64,000 nt of DNA from Pirellulales bacterium (GCA_028289405.1 JANQPP010000076.1:28714-92713); one strand, 5' to 3'. Counted from the stretch's first letter, positions 35,217 to 45,373 are shown. Numbers and translations are program-made. The notes: generated from the sequence alone by a model not told the origin.

Positions 35217-36425
35217 ATGAAGGCCATGCATAGGCGGGAATTTTTAGGCGCGGCCGCCGCCGCGCCCTGGGCCGTGAAACATCTACAAGCGGAAGACCGG
35301 CCTACCGATGCGCGAATCACCCGCGTGGTCGGCTTCACGGTCACCAGCCAACGTTCGAAAGTGGCGGGCAAGAACGCCCGGCTGGACGTGCATGGCGACC
35401 AGGCCACGGACCGCTGGCTGCGGATTTACACCAATACGGGCGTCGAAGGCTTGGGCGATTGCCGCGCGGACGAAAAAGCCGCCGCCCAACTTCTGGGAAA
35501 AGACCCGCTGGAGTCCTTCGATGCGGAAACGCGGCGGATGACTGGACCGCTCGGCGTAGGCACGATGCCCCTGTGGGATCTGGCGGGGAAGCTGCTTGAG
35601 AAACCGGTCTACGAACTGCTCGGCGGGCGGGGAGAATCGCCGGTTCCCGTCTATGATGGCTCGATCTACTTCGCGGACCTCCTCCCCCAGTACGCAGACA
35701 AGTGGCAAGATCGCTTCCGCGAGGAGATCGACATGGGCCTGGAACGGGGACACCGGGCCTTCAAGATTAAAATCGGGCGGGGACATCGCTGGCTGCCCCG
35801 GGCCGATGGCAACTATCGGGACTGGCAGGTCATTCGTGTGATCCGGGAGCATGGCGGGAAGGACATTCTGCTCGGCGTCGATGCCAATAACGGGTATGAC
35901 CTGCTCGGCGCGAAGCAATTATTCAGCCGCATCACGCGGGAAGACGTCGCCTTCGCCGAAGAGATGTTCCCGGAAACGGTCGAGGATTGCCTGGAATTCA
36001 AACAGCACCTGCGGGACAAGGGGCTCGAAACGCTGGTGGCGGATGGCGAAACGCAAAGCAAACTGAAGCCGCTGCGTCCCTTCATGAAGCCGGGCGCGAT
36101 TGAGGTCTACCAAGCGGATATGCGGCGGTTCGGTTTCGAGGGCATCCTCCAGGAGGCCGCTTGGGCCGAGGAATTTGGCCACCGCGTGGCGCCGCACAAT
36201 TGGGGCTCCTGGAACGGCTTCTTCATGCAGTTGCAGATCGCGCGGGCGATTCCCAACTTCTATCGCGCCGAGCACGACCCTTTAAGCAATGACGTCTTCA
36301 CGTCCGAAGGGTACGAAATCAAGGAAGGATACGCCTCCGTACCCGATGTGCCCGGTTGCGGCTTGGGAATTCGCGAGGAGGCATTCGCCCGAGACGCCAA
36401 GATTCTCTATGACGTGCGGGCGTGA
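35217..36425 (+). CDS. Enolase-superfamily (mandelate racemase/muconate cycloisomerase-like) enzyme with Tat-like leader
   Basis: A 402-residue protein. The leader MHRREFLGAAAAAPWAV is twin-arginine-like, so it may be exported, as is common for planctomycete oxidoreductases and isomerases. The capping domain comes first. The barrel has FKIKIGRGHRW (Lys of KxK), the metal Asp in LLGVDANNGYD, Glu in FAEEMFPE, VADGET and the HNWGSWNG segment with its His. The family removes an alpha proton of an acid and either racemises or dehydrates it. The substrate is unknown. Starts at 35217 and 35226 are both possible. Confidence 0.8.
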   Translation: MKAMHRREFLGAAAAAPWAVKHLQAEDRPTDARITRVVGFTVTSQRSKVAGKNARLDVHGDQATDRWLRIYTNTGVEGLGDCRADEKAAAQLLGKDPLESFDAETRRMTGPLGVGTMPLWDLAGKLLEKPVYELLGGRGESPVPVYDGSIYFADLLPQYADKWQDRFREEIDMGLERGHRAFKIKIGRGHRWLPRADGNYRDWQVIRVIREHGGKDILLGVDANNGYDLLGAKQLFSRITREDVAFAEEMFPETVEDCLEFKQHLRDKGLETLVADGETQSKLKPLRPFMKPGAIEVYQADMRRFGFEGILQEAAWAEEFGHRVAPHNWGSWNGFFMQLQIARAIPNFYRAEHDPLSNDVFTSEGYEIKEGYASVPDVPGCGLGIREEAFARDAKILYDVRA

Positions 36426-36453
36426 TCGCGTGTAGTGAAGGAGTGGTACGAAT

Positions 36454-36951
36454 TCACGAATTCGTGGTGGATGCCACACATGTGGAAGCGGCCAGGGCTT
36501 CTTCCTTTTTCGGCGCGGAAGCGGTGGGCTGGGACGCTGCCCGCTCATGCTGTTGCAGACGCTCGGCCACGCGGTTGAAAGATTCGGCGAAATCGGCCCA
36601 AAAGTCCTTGCGGCGAAAAGCGACCGGCTCCACGGTCTCACCATTCGCCAGGTGTTCCATTTCGTCTCTCAGCCGCCGGATCGGTCCCACCACTTGATGG
36701 CTCATGCGAAGGAAATCGACCAGCAGGATCGGCAGCAGCAGAAATGCCGCGATCAACGCGGGCCCGAATTGCACCGCTGCCCGCGAGAGCACCGTGGAGA
36801 ATGCCGCCGGCGGGCTGGAAAGTAGCGTGGCCAGCACGAACGCCATGCCGATGGTCAGGGTGGCCATGGTCCAATAACTAAACACGCGGAGCAGCAATGC
36901 GGTTTGCAGTCTCGCATCCACCCACAGACGCTTTCGGCGGTTTTTGGTCAT
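36454..36951 (-). CDS. HAMP-like membrane protein
   Basis: A 165-residue protein with two transmembrane segments (about 20-44 and 62-83) followed by a HAMP-type linker (VVGPIRRLRDEMEHLANGE) and a coiled helix. No kinase, cyclase or methyl-accepting domain follows; the tail is Ala/Ser/Thr-rich. The start at 36951 has GAAGGAG upstream. It may be a signalling fragment or a modulator of a partner protein. Confidence 0.65.
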   Translation of the reverse strand: MTKNRRKRLWVDARLQTALLLRVFSYWTMATLTIGMAFVLATLLSSPPAAFSTVLSRAAVQFGPALIAAFLLLPILLVDFLRMSHQVVGPIRRLRDEMEHLANGETVEPVAFRRKDFWADFAESFNRVAERLQQHERAASQPTASAPKKEEALAASTCVASTTNS

Positions 36952-37128
36952 GCGACTGCCATCTCCTTCATATACCTGCGAACGTGCGATGCCACTGGCG
37001 CGCACCGTGATTGATTGCTAAAGGTATCTAGCTTGAGATCCGGCGTTTGTCCAACACGATGCCTCGGCGCGGCGGAGCCAGAACTCGACGCAAACTTTGG
37101 CAGCGAAATGGCTAGTGGCGGATCGAGC

Positions 37129-38118
37129 TCAACGTTCCGCTTTGGGGAGAATCAGCCGCCGGGTGGTGGGGTGGTAATACGGCGCTTGGCCCGTGAATTC
37201 GACTTCCGCCGATTTTCGCAGTTGTGTGGCCATGGTGAGGAATAAGTGGCGCTGTGCGCGGCGGCGCCAAGCCTGGTAGTCGACCTTCTCCTCCGGCGGC
37301 GTGAGCGGCTTTTCCGTGCAGCGAATCAAATGGACGCCGAACGAAGAAACGACTGGCGGGCTGATTTCCCCCTCCTCCAGGGCAAACGCCGCTTCCGCGA
37401 ACGATTTTTCCATTTCGCCGTCCCGCGTGATGTAGCCCAGGTCTCCCCCTTGTTTATGGCTGGGTCCCGCTGAGTATTTGCGCGCGGCCTGTTCGAAAGA
37501 AAGCTGGCCGCGCTCGATTTGCTGGCGGATATCCTGGGCACGGGCGATCTGCCGCTGTTGCTCCTCGGCATCCCCCGTGTCGCGCGGGCGGAGCAAAATA
37601 TGGCTGACACGAATCCGTTCTGTTTGACCTTCTTCCCGCTGGGCGCGGATGATGTCCCCCAATTTCTCATCCGTGATTTGCCGCTCCACGTACCGCGTCC
37701 AGTTCAGCCGCCAGACGAGTTGCCGGCGAAACTCCTCCCGCGTCATGCCGATCTGTTCCAGATAAGGCTCCCACGAGAGGTGGTTTTCCTCTAGCTTCTC
37801 GGACCAGTCTTTCCACGCTTTGTCGATTTCGCCGGACGATGCCACGGCGTCGATTTTCCGCAGGTAGCCGAGGATCAAATAGCGGGCGATCACCAGGTCG
37901 AGCGCTCGCGCCTGAAGATGCGGACGCTGCTGCTCGCTCACGGGCTTGCCGGCGGCGAGGACGCGGGAGACTTCCCGATCGACCTCGCGCTGGAAGATGC
38001 TCTCCGTGCCGACCCGCGCCACGATCTTGTCCCCTTCGGCGGCAAGGGAGACGGAAGCCGCTCCATTCACCACGAGCGGTACCACCAACCAGATGCACCG
38101 ACATCGTCCAAGGTTCAT
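37129..38118 (-). CDS. Periplasmic peptidyl-prolyl isomerase (SurA/PrsA-like, parvulin domain)
   Basis: A 329-residue exported chaperone/isomerase for outer-membrane or secreted proteins. The signal peptide lies at about 7-26 (start at 38118 after GGGAGAGGG). The SurA-type N-terminal helical domain is KIVARVGTESIFQREVDRE to the REEFRRQLVWRLNW block. The parvulin domain is RIRVSHILLRPRD, KYSAGPSHKQGGDLGYI and EEGEISPPVVSSFGVHLIR. It lies 65 bp downstream of the STN-like protein gene. Confidence 0.87.
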   Translation of the reverse strand: MNLGRCRCIWLVVPLVVNGAASVSLAAEGDKIVARVGTESIFQREVDREVSRVLAAGKPVSEQQRPHLQARALDLVIARYLILGYLRKIDAVASSGEIDKAWKDWSEKLEENHLSWEPYLEQIGMTREEFRRQLVWRLNWTRYVERQITDEKLGDIIRAQREEGQTERIRVSHILLRPRDTGDAEEQQRQIARAQDIRQQIERGQLSFEQAARKYSAGPSHKQGGDLGYITRDGEMEKSFAEAAFALEEGEISPPVVSSFGVHLIRCTEKPLTPPEEKVDYQAWRRRAQRHLFLTMATQLRKSAEVEFTGQAPYYHPTTRRLILPKAER

Positions 38119-38183
38119 GCGCCCTCTCCCCGAAGCTGGGCGGCGAATAATGATGTTTTCTAGCTGTGCCGTGTCGATCATGC

Positions 38184-39470
38184 CTACGGCAGCTTGAGGT
38201 TTTTGAGTTCGTAATCCACGGGCAGGCTAAACACGGCGGCGGGCGTCTCGTACACGAAGGTGTAATCGTCGATGTCCCCGTCGATCAGGAATAGGTACGC
38301 CGCTCCCGCCGAATCGGCCGTCCTGCCGGTCGAGTTGAGCGAGCCGTAATTCTCCCGCTCCCCTTGGGCATCTTCCAAATACGCAGGATTTTGAAACACC
38401 CAGCCACGGTGTGACTCGAATGCGGAATAGGCGTCCTGAAACCGCGTGGTGATCTGAACTTCCCAGGCCAGATTGTTCCGCCGCACGTTTTCCAGGACGA
38501 CTTCCACCTTCCCCTTTTTCTTCACGACCTTGCGGGCACCGGCCAAATTGTCGAACCGAAACTTGACCCGCTCTCCCAGGAGGAGGGCATTCAGCGAACC
38601 CTTGATTTCCGCGATCTCCGTCGCCTCGCGGGAAGGAAGTTCAAACGGCACTTCCATTTCCACGATGGAGCTATTGGGCACGACGGGGATCTCCAGATCC
38701 CGTCCCGCGTTCAACAGCGTGAGTGTATTGCCCAAATCATCCTGGGCACTCAGCGCGTCGGTCGCCTGCTGCAAGGCGATGGGGATCAAACGCGGTTCCC
38801 AAGAAGCTTCCAGCCGCAGCCGCAAGAGGGCGCCCTGATCGCTGCGGAGGTTACGCCGCGCCTCCAGTTCCACGGGTTCGAAGCGGAAAGGGCCTGAGTA
38901 GATGCCGGTGTCGCCGCGTGGCGCGTACGCCGCCATGGCGGAGACCAAGGCCAATTGCCCCTCACCGCCGTACCCGTAAATCGTGAGGCCCGTTTCATCG
39001 AGGAGTTGGTCCATGGCCTCCCAAAAAGGCGTCTCTTGGAAGTCCACGGAAACGGTGAGCTCCGCGGTTTGCTGGCCGACCTGTTCCCGAAAATCGACAA
39101 TAGTATTTCCCGTCTGCCGCTGGATTTCAGCCAGCACTTCCGAAAGGGGTAGATCCTCTCCAGAAAGTGTGACCTGCGTCGGCCGCGTGGCGGCTTCGGC
39201 GGAGGCGGATTCCAGCTTCTGCCGCACACGCTCCAGACGTTGCCGTTGCTCGGCGGCCATGCGGCGGTTCGGCGTCGGCAGATGCGCGAGAACCTTCGGC
39301 CCCAGCGCGGACAATTCCTTCTCCGCGGCTTCCCGGTCCGCGAGGCTCATCGCGTCCAACTGTTCCACCAGCCGCGCGACCTGTTCCCCCAGATCCGCTT
39401 CTTGGGCCACGGCAGGGGAAGCAGCCAGCAGTCCCCACATCCCCAACACGAGCAGCAGCCTTTTCGCCAT
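38184..39470 (-). CDS. Exported protein with secretin/STN-like domain
   Basis: A 428-residue exported protein (signal peptide ends AVAQ). A helical region (about 25-90) is followed by a STN-like unit, LSGEDLPLSEVLAEIQRQTG and SVDFQETPFWEAMDQLLDETGL. That unit is the short N-terminal domain of secretins and TonB receptors. The rest is beta-rich and unassigned. It lacks a secretin channel. It is on the same strand as the isomerase gene and probably in one unit with it. Confidence 0.6.
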   Translation of the reverse strand: MAKRLLLVLGMWGLLAASPAVAQEADLGEQVARLVEQLDAMSLADREAAEKELSALGPKVLAHLPTPNRRMAAEQRQRLERVRQKLESASAEAATRPTQVTLSGEDLPLSEVLAEIQRQTGNTIVDFREQVGQQTAELTVSVDFQETPFWEAMDQLLDETGLTIYGYGGEGQLALVSAMAAYAPRGDTGIYSGPFRFEPVELEARRNLRSDQGALLRLRLEASWEPRLIPIALQQATDALSAQDDLGNTLTLLNAGRDLEIPVVPNSSIVEMEVPFELPSREATEIAEIKGSLNALLLGERVKFRFDNLAGARKVVKKKGKVEVVLENVRRNNLAWEVQITTRFQDAYSAFESHRGWVFQNPAYLEDAQGERENYGSLNSTGRTADSAGAAYLFLIDGDIDDYTFVYETPAAVFSLPVDYELKNLKLP

Positions 39471-39791
39471 GAGAGCCTCCTCCGTTCACAAGTCGCCACG
39501 AGACGGGCCAAACCTTCCTGCCTCGTTGCCGGGCCGCGTGAGAAGCTTGCCAAGCACGGGCGGGAAAGTCCTGTCCATTATTCTAAACGTCCCGCCGCCC
39601 TATCTCCAAATGTTCCCCTGCGGGTTTTGTCCGAAGTCGTTAGGACGTTGCAATGGTATCGCTCGCGATTTAGGATGAGCCTGTGGCATGGGGTACGGCC
39701 AACATGCCGCTCGTGGCTTCCAGGCCAGTTTGTCTGACGCCGCCGGAGCCGGTCCCGCCTCCCCGCTTTCGCCCCAATTTTCTTAGGCGAT
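39471..39791. other. Divergent intergenic region
   Basis: No gene seen. It must hold promoters for the STN-like protein gene (minus) and for the DUF1549/DUF1553 gene (plus), but no hexamer pair stands out. Confidence 0.4.
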
Positions 39792-42221
39792 ATGTTCCGT
39801 ACTGCCCGTTGGATCATCGTTGTTTGCTGTGCCTTCATCTCCGCGACGCTGCCCCGCGCCCACGGGGCCACGGCGGAGAGCGAGGTCGATTTCATCCGTG
39901 ACGTGAAGCCGATCCTGGCCAAGCGCTGTTTCGCCTGCCACGGCCCAAACGACAGCGAAGCTGGCTTGCAACTGCACAACGCGGAGATCGCCACGGGGGA
40001 ACTCGACAGCGGCGAAATTGCCGTCGTGCCGGGCGATCCCGACGCCAGCGCGCTGCTGTATCGGGTCACCGAAACGGACGAGGATCTGCGGATGCCGCCC
40101 GAGGGAGATCCGCTCACCGAGCGCGAAGTCGGCGTGCTCCAGGCTTGGATCGAGCAAGGGGCCGAGTGGAAGGATCATTGGGCGTTCCAACCCCGCGAAC
40201 CCGTGGAGCCGCCGGAGGTGCAAGATGCCGGCTGGGTCAAAAACCCCATCGACGCATTTGTCCTGGCGCGGCTGGAACAGGCCGGCCTCTCGCCCGCGCC
40301 TCCCGCCGGTAAACGTACGCTGATCCGTCGCCTGTACTTCGACCTGATCGGGCTACCGCCCACACCGGAGGAAGTGGAAGCGTTCGTCGCGGACAATTCG
40401 CCCCAGGCTTATGAACGCCTGGTGGACCGACTGCTGGCCAGCGAGCGGTACGGCGAGCGTTGGGCACGCCATTGGCTGGACGTCGTCCGCTTCGCCGAGA
40501 CCAACAGTTACGAGCGGGACGGCCCCAAGCCGAATGCCTGGAAGTATCGGGACTATGTCATCCGCAGCTTCAACAGCGACAAGCCATACGACCAATTCCT
40601 GCGGGAACAGTTGGCCGGCGACGAACTGGATGAAGTGACACGGGAAACGATCATCGCCACCGGCTTCTACCGCTTGGGACGTTGGGACGACGAACCGGCC
40701 GACCGCCTCTTGGCCAAGTACGATGAATTCGATGATATCGTCACCGTGGTCGGGCAGGGCATGCTCGGGCTGACCGTCAATTGTGCCCGCTGCCACGATC
40801 ACAAGATCGATCCGATTCCGCAGGCCGATTACTACCGCCTGCTGGCCTTCTTCCGTGATTTGGGCGGCCACGGCGACGGTTCACGGTTTACCGACAAACA
40901 TAGCCAGGTCGATATCTCCCCGCCCGAGATCCGCGCGCTTTATGCCGGCCACGAAGCGCGCGTCGACAACGTGAAGGCCCGCATGCGGGAAATCGAGCAG
41001 ACGGGCATCGCTCGCATGCCGGCGGAAGACCAACGGGCCAGCGAGGGCCTTGATCGTCCCCGCGTGCTCAGTGAAAGGCTGCCCGAATTTCTCAACGAAG
41101 AGGAAACCGCCAAGTACGAAGCCCTGAAAGCGGAACGCGATTCGCTCAAACAGGCCCGTAAGAAATTGCCTCCACGTGAGATGGCGTTGGGCGTCACGCA
41201 TTGTTTCGTGGAACCGCCGCGGACACACATTTTGCTCCGGGGGATGCCGCGTTCGGAAGGGGACGCGGTCATACCCGGTTATCCGGCTATCTTCAAACAG
41301 TCCGATCCGGTGATTCCCCCGCCGGCGGAAGACGCCACCACGGCCCGCCGCCGGCAGGTGTTGGCGGACTGGATCACGAGCGACAGCAACATGCTCACCC
41401 CGCGTGTGGCCGTGAACCGCGTGTGGCAGCACCATTTTGGCCGAGGCATTGTCCGCAGCGCGAACAACTTCGGCGAACTGGGCACGCCGCCCACGCATCC
41501 CCTGCTGCTCGATTGTCTGGCGAACGATTTCGTGGCTGGAGGCTGGAAGCTGAAGCGGCTGCACCGCCTGATGGTGACCAGTAACACCTACCGCATGAGC
41601 AGCGCGGCCCGCGACGAAGCCCTGGCCGTCGATCCCAACAATGATCTGTTCTGGCGGTTCAACCCTCGGCGGCTGAGCGCGGAAGAGATCCGCGACGCGA
41701 TTTTGGCCGTCAACGGGCGGCTCAATCTCAAGATGTACGGCCCCGGCTTTTACCCTCAAATCTCGGAAGAGGTGCTCGCCGCGCAATCCATGCCGGGCAA
41801 GGGCTGGGGAGGCAGCTCGCCGCACGAGCAGGCCCGCCGCAGCGTGTATATCCACGTGAAGCGGTCGCTGATCACGCCGCTGTTGGAAGCCTTCGATTTC
41901 CCGGAGACCGATAGCAGTTGCGAAGCCCGGTTCAACACCACCCAGCCGCAGCAAGCCTTCGCCCTGTTGCACGGCGATTTCATCAACGCGCAAGCCGCGG
42001 CCTTCGCGGACCGCTTGGCCCGTGAAGCCGAAGGGAAAGAGGCGCAAGTCACCCGGGCTCTGGAGCTGGCCATGTCGCGACCGCCGGACCACGATTATGT
42101 CCAGCGAAGCCTAGCGTTGATGGACCGCCTGCAAAGTGAACACGGCCTCTCGGAAGAGGCGGCCCTGCGGTTGATTTGCCTCAGCGTGTACAATTTGAAT
42201 GAGTTCATCTTCTTGGATTAG
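39792..42221 (+). CDS. PSCyt1-DUF1549-DUF1553 exported protein
   Basis: An 809-residue planctomycete-typical protein. The signal peptide ends near AHGA. A cytochrome-c-like domain carries CFACH at about 39-43 in VDFIRDVKPILAKRCFACHG. The DUF1549 domain follows (NPIDAFVLARLEQAGL, LYFDLIGLPPTPEEVEAF, WARHWLDVVRFAET), with a second CxxCH (CARCH) in LTVNCARCHDHKIDPIPQ. The DUF1553 domain is C-terminal (TPRVAVNRVWQHHFGRGIV, FNPRRLSAEEIRDAIL). It is always found with a DUF1501 partner, which is the next gene. The function is unknown; an extracellular redox or polysaccharide role is often suspected. Confidence 0.9.
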   Translation: MFRTARWIIVVCCAFISATLPRAHGATAESEVDFIRDVKPILAKRCFACHGPNDSEAGLQLHNAEIATGELDSGEIAVVPGDPDASALLYRVTETDEDLRMPPEGDPLTEREVGVLQAWIEQGAEWKDHWAFQPREPVEPPEVQDAGWVKNPIDAFVLARLEQAGLSPAPPAGKRTLIRRLYFDLIGLPPTPEEVEAFVADNSPQAYERLVDRLLASERYGERWARHWLDVVRFAETNSYERDGPKPNAWKYRDYVIRSFNSDKPYDQFLREQLAGDELDEVTRETIIATGFYRLGRWDDEPADRLLAKYDEFDDIVTVVGQGMLGLTVNCARCHDHKIDPIPQADYYRLLAFFRDLGGHGDGSRFTDKHSQVDISPPEIRALYAGHEARVDNVKARMREIEQTGIARMPAEDQRASEGLDRPRVLSERLPEFLNEEETAKYEALKAERDSLKQARKKLPPREMALGVTHCFVEPPRTHILLRGMPRSEGDAVIPGYPAIFKQSDPVIPPPAEDATTARRRQVLADWITSDSNMLTPRVAVNRVWQHHFGRGIVRSANNFGELGTPPTHPLLLDCLANDFVAGGWKLKRLHRLMVTSNTYRMSSAARDEALAVDPNNDLFWRFNPRRLSAEEIRDAILAVNGRLNLKMYGPGFYPQISEEVLAAQSMPGKGWGGSSPHEQARRSVYIHVKRSLITPLLEAFDFPETDSSCEARFNTTQPQQAFALLHGDFINAQAAAFADRLAREAEGKEAQVTRALELAMSRPPDHDYVQRSLALMDRLQSEHGLSEEAALRLICLSVYNLNEFIFLD

Positions 42222-42292
42222 TGCGTGCGTCCGTTGGTGATCCAAGGCACATCGGGCGATGATTCGCCCCCACGCGATGAAGGAAAACCGAG

Positions 42293-43768
42293 ATGAAACG
42301 ACCTACCGATAAGCATGGCGCCGCCTTTTGCCGCCGCACACGGCGTGAATTCCTGTGGGATGCGGGCGGCAAGTTCACCGGATTGGCGCTGACAGGCCTG
42401 TTGGCCCACGACGGTTTCCTCGCCACGCAGCAGGCCGCGGCGGATGGGATCACTCCCTGGCGGAATCCTTTGGCCGCCAAGCCGCCACACTTCGCTCCCA
42501 AAGCGAAGAACGTCATTTTTCTCTTCATGTACGGCGGGCCGAGCCACGTCGATACATTCGATCACAAGCCAACGCTCGCCAAATACGACGGGCAAACCGT
42601 CAAGGTGAAGACCAAAGGCCGCGGCGGCGAACGGGACGAAGGCCGCATCGTCGGTCCCAAATGGAATTTCGCCCAATACGGCGAATGCGGCGCCTGGGTC
42701 AGTGATCTGTTTCCCCACTTGGCGACCTGCGTGGATGACATCGCTTTCCTCAAAAGCATGACCGCCGACAGCCCCATCCACGGCTCGGCCATGCTGATGA
42801 TGAACAGCGGGCGGATCCTCAGCGGCGCCCCGGCGCTGGGTTCCTGGGTCAACTACGGCCTGGGGAGCGTCAACGAAAACCTACCCGGCTTCGTGGTGAT
42901 GCTTGATCCGGTCGGCGGGCCGATCAGCGGCGCCAAGAATTGGAGCAGCGGTTTCATGCCGGCCACGTATCAAGGGACCGTGCTGCGCACGCAGGGCGCG
43001 CCGATCCTGGACATGGACCTCCCCGGCGGCGTGACCCGGCCCATGGAGCGGGACGTGCTCGACGCGCTCAAGGACATGAACGAAGCCCATCAGACGACGC
43101 GGCTGGCGAACAGCGAGCTGGCGGCACGCATCGCCAGCTACGAACTCTCCTATAAGATGCAACGCAGCGCGCCGGAAGCCGTCGACCTTTCCGACGAATC
43201 CGCCGAGACGCTCGAACTCTACGGCGTGAACCAGGAAAAAACTCGCGACTTCGGCACGCGGTGTCTGCTGGCCCGCCGGCTCGTGGAACGGGGCGTGCGG
43301 TTCGTGCAGCTCTACAGCGGCGGCGCGCACAACGATGACAATTGGGACGCCCACGGCGACCTGGAGAAGAATCACAACCATCACGCCGGCGCGACCGACC
43401 AGCCCATCGCAGCGCTACTGAAGGATCTCAAGCGGCGGGGCATGCTCAATGAAACCATTGTCATCTGGGGGGGCGAATTCGGACGCCAGCCCACCGCCGA
43501 ATACGCCCAAGGGACCGGCCGCGACCACAACAGCTACGGCTTCACGATGTGGGTCGCCGGCGGCGGGATCAAGGGAGGCATCAGCTTGGGCACGACGGAC
43601 GAATTGGGGAGCGCCGCGGTTGAACGGCCCATGCACGTGAAGCATCTCCACGCCACGATTTTGCAGCAGTTGGGGCTCGACCCGAACCAGTTGTCCTACT
43701 TTTTCGGCGGCCTCGACCAGAAACTGGTCGGCGTGGAACACGTCGAACCGATTCACGAAATCATTTGA
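42293..43768 (+). CDS. DUF1501 exported protein (sulfatase-like fold)
   Basis: A 491-residue partner of the preceding gene, 71 bp downstream. A twin-arginine leader (RRTRREFLWDAG) precedes a conserved core: FLFMYGGPSHVDTFDHKP, SMTADSPIHGSAMLMMNSG, ARRLVERGVRFVQLYSGG and WGGEFGRQPTAEYAQGTGRDHN. The residues Asp/His of the alkaline phosphatase-like fold fit a hydrolase exported by Tat. The substrate is not established. The start has GAGATG close by (CCGAG then ATG). Confidence 0.9.
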   Translation: MKRPTDKHGAAFCRRTRREFLWDAGGKFTGLALTGLLAHDGFLATQQAAADGITPWRNPLAAKPPHFAPKAKNVIFLFMYGGPSHVDTFDHKPTLAKYDGQTVKVKTKGRGGERDEGRIVGPKWNFAQYGECGAWVSDLFPHLATCVDDIAFLKSMTADSPIHGSAMLMMNSGRILSGAPALGSWVNYGLGSVNENLPGFVVMLDPVGGPISGAKNWSSGFMPATYQGTVLRTQGAPILDMDLPGGVTRPMERDVLDALKDMNEAHQTTRLANSELAARIASYELSYKMQRSAPEAVDLSDESAETLELYGVNQEKTRDFGTRCLLARRLVERGVRFVQLYSGGAHNDDNWDAHGDLEKNHNHHAGATDQPIAALLKDLKRRGMLNETIVIWGGEFGRQPTAEYAQGTGRDHNSYGFTMWVAGGGIKGGISLGTTDELGSAAVERPMHVKHLHATILQQLGLDPNQLSYFFGGLDQKLVGVEHVEPIHEII

Positions 43769-43868
43769 CGCACGGCCCCTCAACGACACACGCACTTCTT
43801 TGCGATCACCGTCTTGGTTCGCGTGCTCCTGATTCGCGAAACTTCATTGACCATTTCAGGTACCCTCC

Positions 43869-44738
43869 ATGTCCGATTCCGTGGCCCACGAGCACGTCCG
43901 CACCGCCGATGACACCACCTTCCAGGCGGAGGTGATGGAGCGGTCCCGCCAGGGGCTGGTCGTGGTCGATTTTTGGGCCGCCTGGTGCGCGCCCTGCCGC
44001 ATGCTGGGGCCCATCCTGGAAGAACTCGCCCAAGCGGGCGCGGGCCGGTGGACGTTGGTGAAGGTCGATACCGAGCAAGCACCCAACGCCTCTATGAGCT
44101 TCGGCGTATCGAGCATCCCGGCGGTGTTCGCCGTGCGGGACGGCGCTCCCATTGACGGCTTCGTGGGCGTGCTACCCAAGGAGCAAATCCAGGCTTGGCT
44201 GGAAAGGCTGCTCCCCACCGCCGCGCAAACCGCCACGAGCGAAGCAAGGGCATTGCTCGGCACGGACCCCGCCGCCGCTGAACGGCAACTGCGAACCGTC
44301 ATCGAATCGTCACCGGGCGAAACCGCCGCGATCGTGGCCCTGGCGGAAGCCCTGCTGCGGCAAGACAAGATTGACGAGGCCACGGAGGCCATCGCGCCAC
44401 TGGAGGAGCGGGAACTGCTCGACGCGGAGGGCCGCCGTGTGGCGGCGGAAATCAAACTCCGCGGCCAAACCGATCAAGCGGGGGACCTCGAGCAGGCACG
44501 TACCGCTGCCGAAGCGGCACCAAAGGACGGCACCGCCCAAATCCGCTACGCGCAAGCTCTGGCGGGCGCCGGCGACCACGCTGCCGCCATGGAAGTGCTG
44601 CTGCACATCGTGCGGGACAATCTCGACGGCCGGCGCGGAGAAGCGAAAGACCTCATGCTGGAGTTGTTCGCCCTTCTCGGCGACGACGCGCCGCTCGTCC
44701 ACGATTACCGCCGTCAGCTTTCCACGGCGCTGTATTGA
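43869..44738 (+). CDS. Thioredoxin-domain protein with TPR-like C-terminus (CnoX/YbbN-type)
   Basis: A 289-residue cytoplasmic protein. The thioredoxin domain (about 15-112) has VVVDFWAAWCAPCRMLGP with Cys40 and Cys43, then the cis-Pro in SSIPAVF. The C-terminal half is helical TPR-like repeats (ETAAIVALAEALLRQDK, GTAQIRYAQALAGAGDHAAA). CnoX couples a thioredoxin to the chaperonin to guard proteins from oxidation. Unlike E. coli CnoX, the CxxC pair is intact here. There is no signal peptide. Confidence 0.85.
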   Translation: MSDSVAHEHVRTADDTTFQAEVMERSRQGLVVVDFWAAWCAPCRMLGPILEELAQAGAGRWTLVKVDTEQAPNASMSFGVSSIPAVFAVRDGAPIDGFVGVLPKEQIQAWLERLLPTAAQTATSEARALLGTDPAAAERQLRTVIESSPGETAAIVALAEALLRQDKIDEATEAIAPLEERELLDAEGRRVAAEIKLRGQTDQAGDLEQARTAAEAAPKDGTAQIRYAQALAGAGDHAAAMEVLLHIVRDNLDGRRGEAKDLMLELFALLGDDAPLVHDYRRQLSTALY

Positions 44739-44785
44739 TGGGCCATTGCCTCTGGGGCTACACGTCCATGCCACTCGCTGTTCCA

Positions 44786-45373
44786 TCAGCACAACTCGAG
44801 TAGCATCACATTTCTTCGGTTGCCCGCTTTCTTGATGAACTTGAAGCCTGCTCGCGCGAATGTTTCCTTGAATCCCATGAACGTGTAGCTCGGTGAATCC
44901 CGATCGACGGGATAGGCTTCCAAGAAACTGCCACCGTTTTCCTTCGCGTATTCAATCGCCGCAGCAAGCAACTGGGAAGTCAATCCCTTGCTTCGGAAGG
45001 GGCGTTTGACGTAGAAGCAGGTAAGCGACCAAACATTCCCCTTGGTGTCATCCCCGCCCAACGGACGGTGGGTATCTCTCGGTGCAATGGAGCACCAGGC
45101 GACCGGCTCATTGTCACAGTACCCGAGCAGGCCAACCGGAATGCCCTCCTCGATTCGCCGTTTCATCGCGGCCTTCTTTCCAGCCTTGCCGGGCAAGGAC
45201 TTCTTGCATTCGTTTGCCCTCCAAAGCATGCACCAGCAGTAGTGTGGACTGCCGCGGCTCTCGAAAAACCGCTCAAAATCCGCCCAGCGGTCAGGGGTTA
45301 CTGGAATGCACTCAAGCTTCACGTTGAAATCGGTTTCCGGTTGCGAGCGTGTTTCCAATGCTCTCGATGACAA
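44786..45373 (-). CDS. GNAT family N-acetyltransferase
   Basis: A 195-residue acetyl-CoA-dependent acetyltransferase. The fold is seen in the central GYCDNEPVAWCSIAPRD strand pair, the NVWSLTCFYVKRPFRSKGL acetyl-CoA loop (Arg/Lys-x-x-Gly pattern) and YPVDRDSPSYTFMGFKETFARAGF. The first residues include YCWCMLWR, usual in one GNAT subfamily. The upstream start is a TTG at 45373; a GTG at 45322 preceded by GGAAA is an alternative. The substrate is unknown. Confidence 0.82.
   Translation of the reverse strand: MSSRALETRSQPETDFNVKLECIPVTPDRWADFERFFESRGSPHYCWCMLWRANECKKSLPGKAGKKAAMKRRIEEGIPVGLLGYCDNEPVAWCSIAPRDTHRPLGGDDTKGNVWSLTCFYVKRPFRSKGLTSQLLAAAIEYAKENGGSFLEAYPVDRDSPSYTFMGFKETFARAGFKFIKKAGNRRNVMLLELC

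Noticed and set aside
40881..42092. 403-codon minus-strand frame opposite the DUF1553 gene
   Set aside because: GC-driven antisense frame; it has no recognisable domain, and the sense frame has conserved planctomycete domains.
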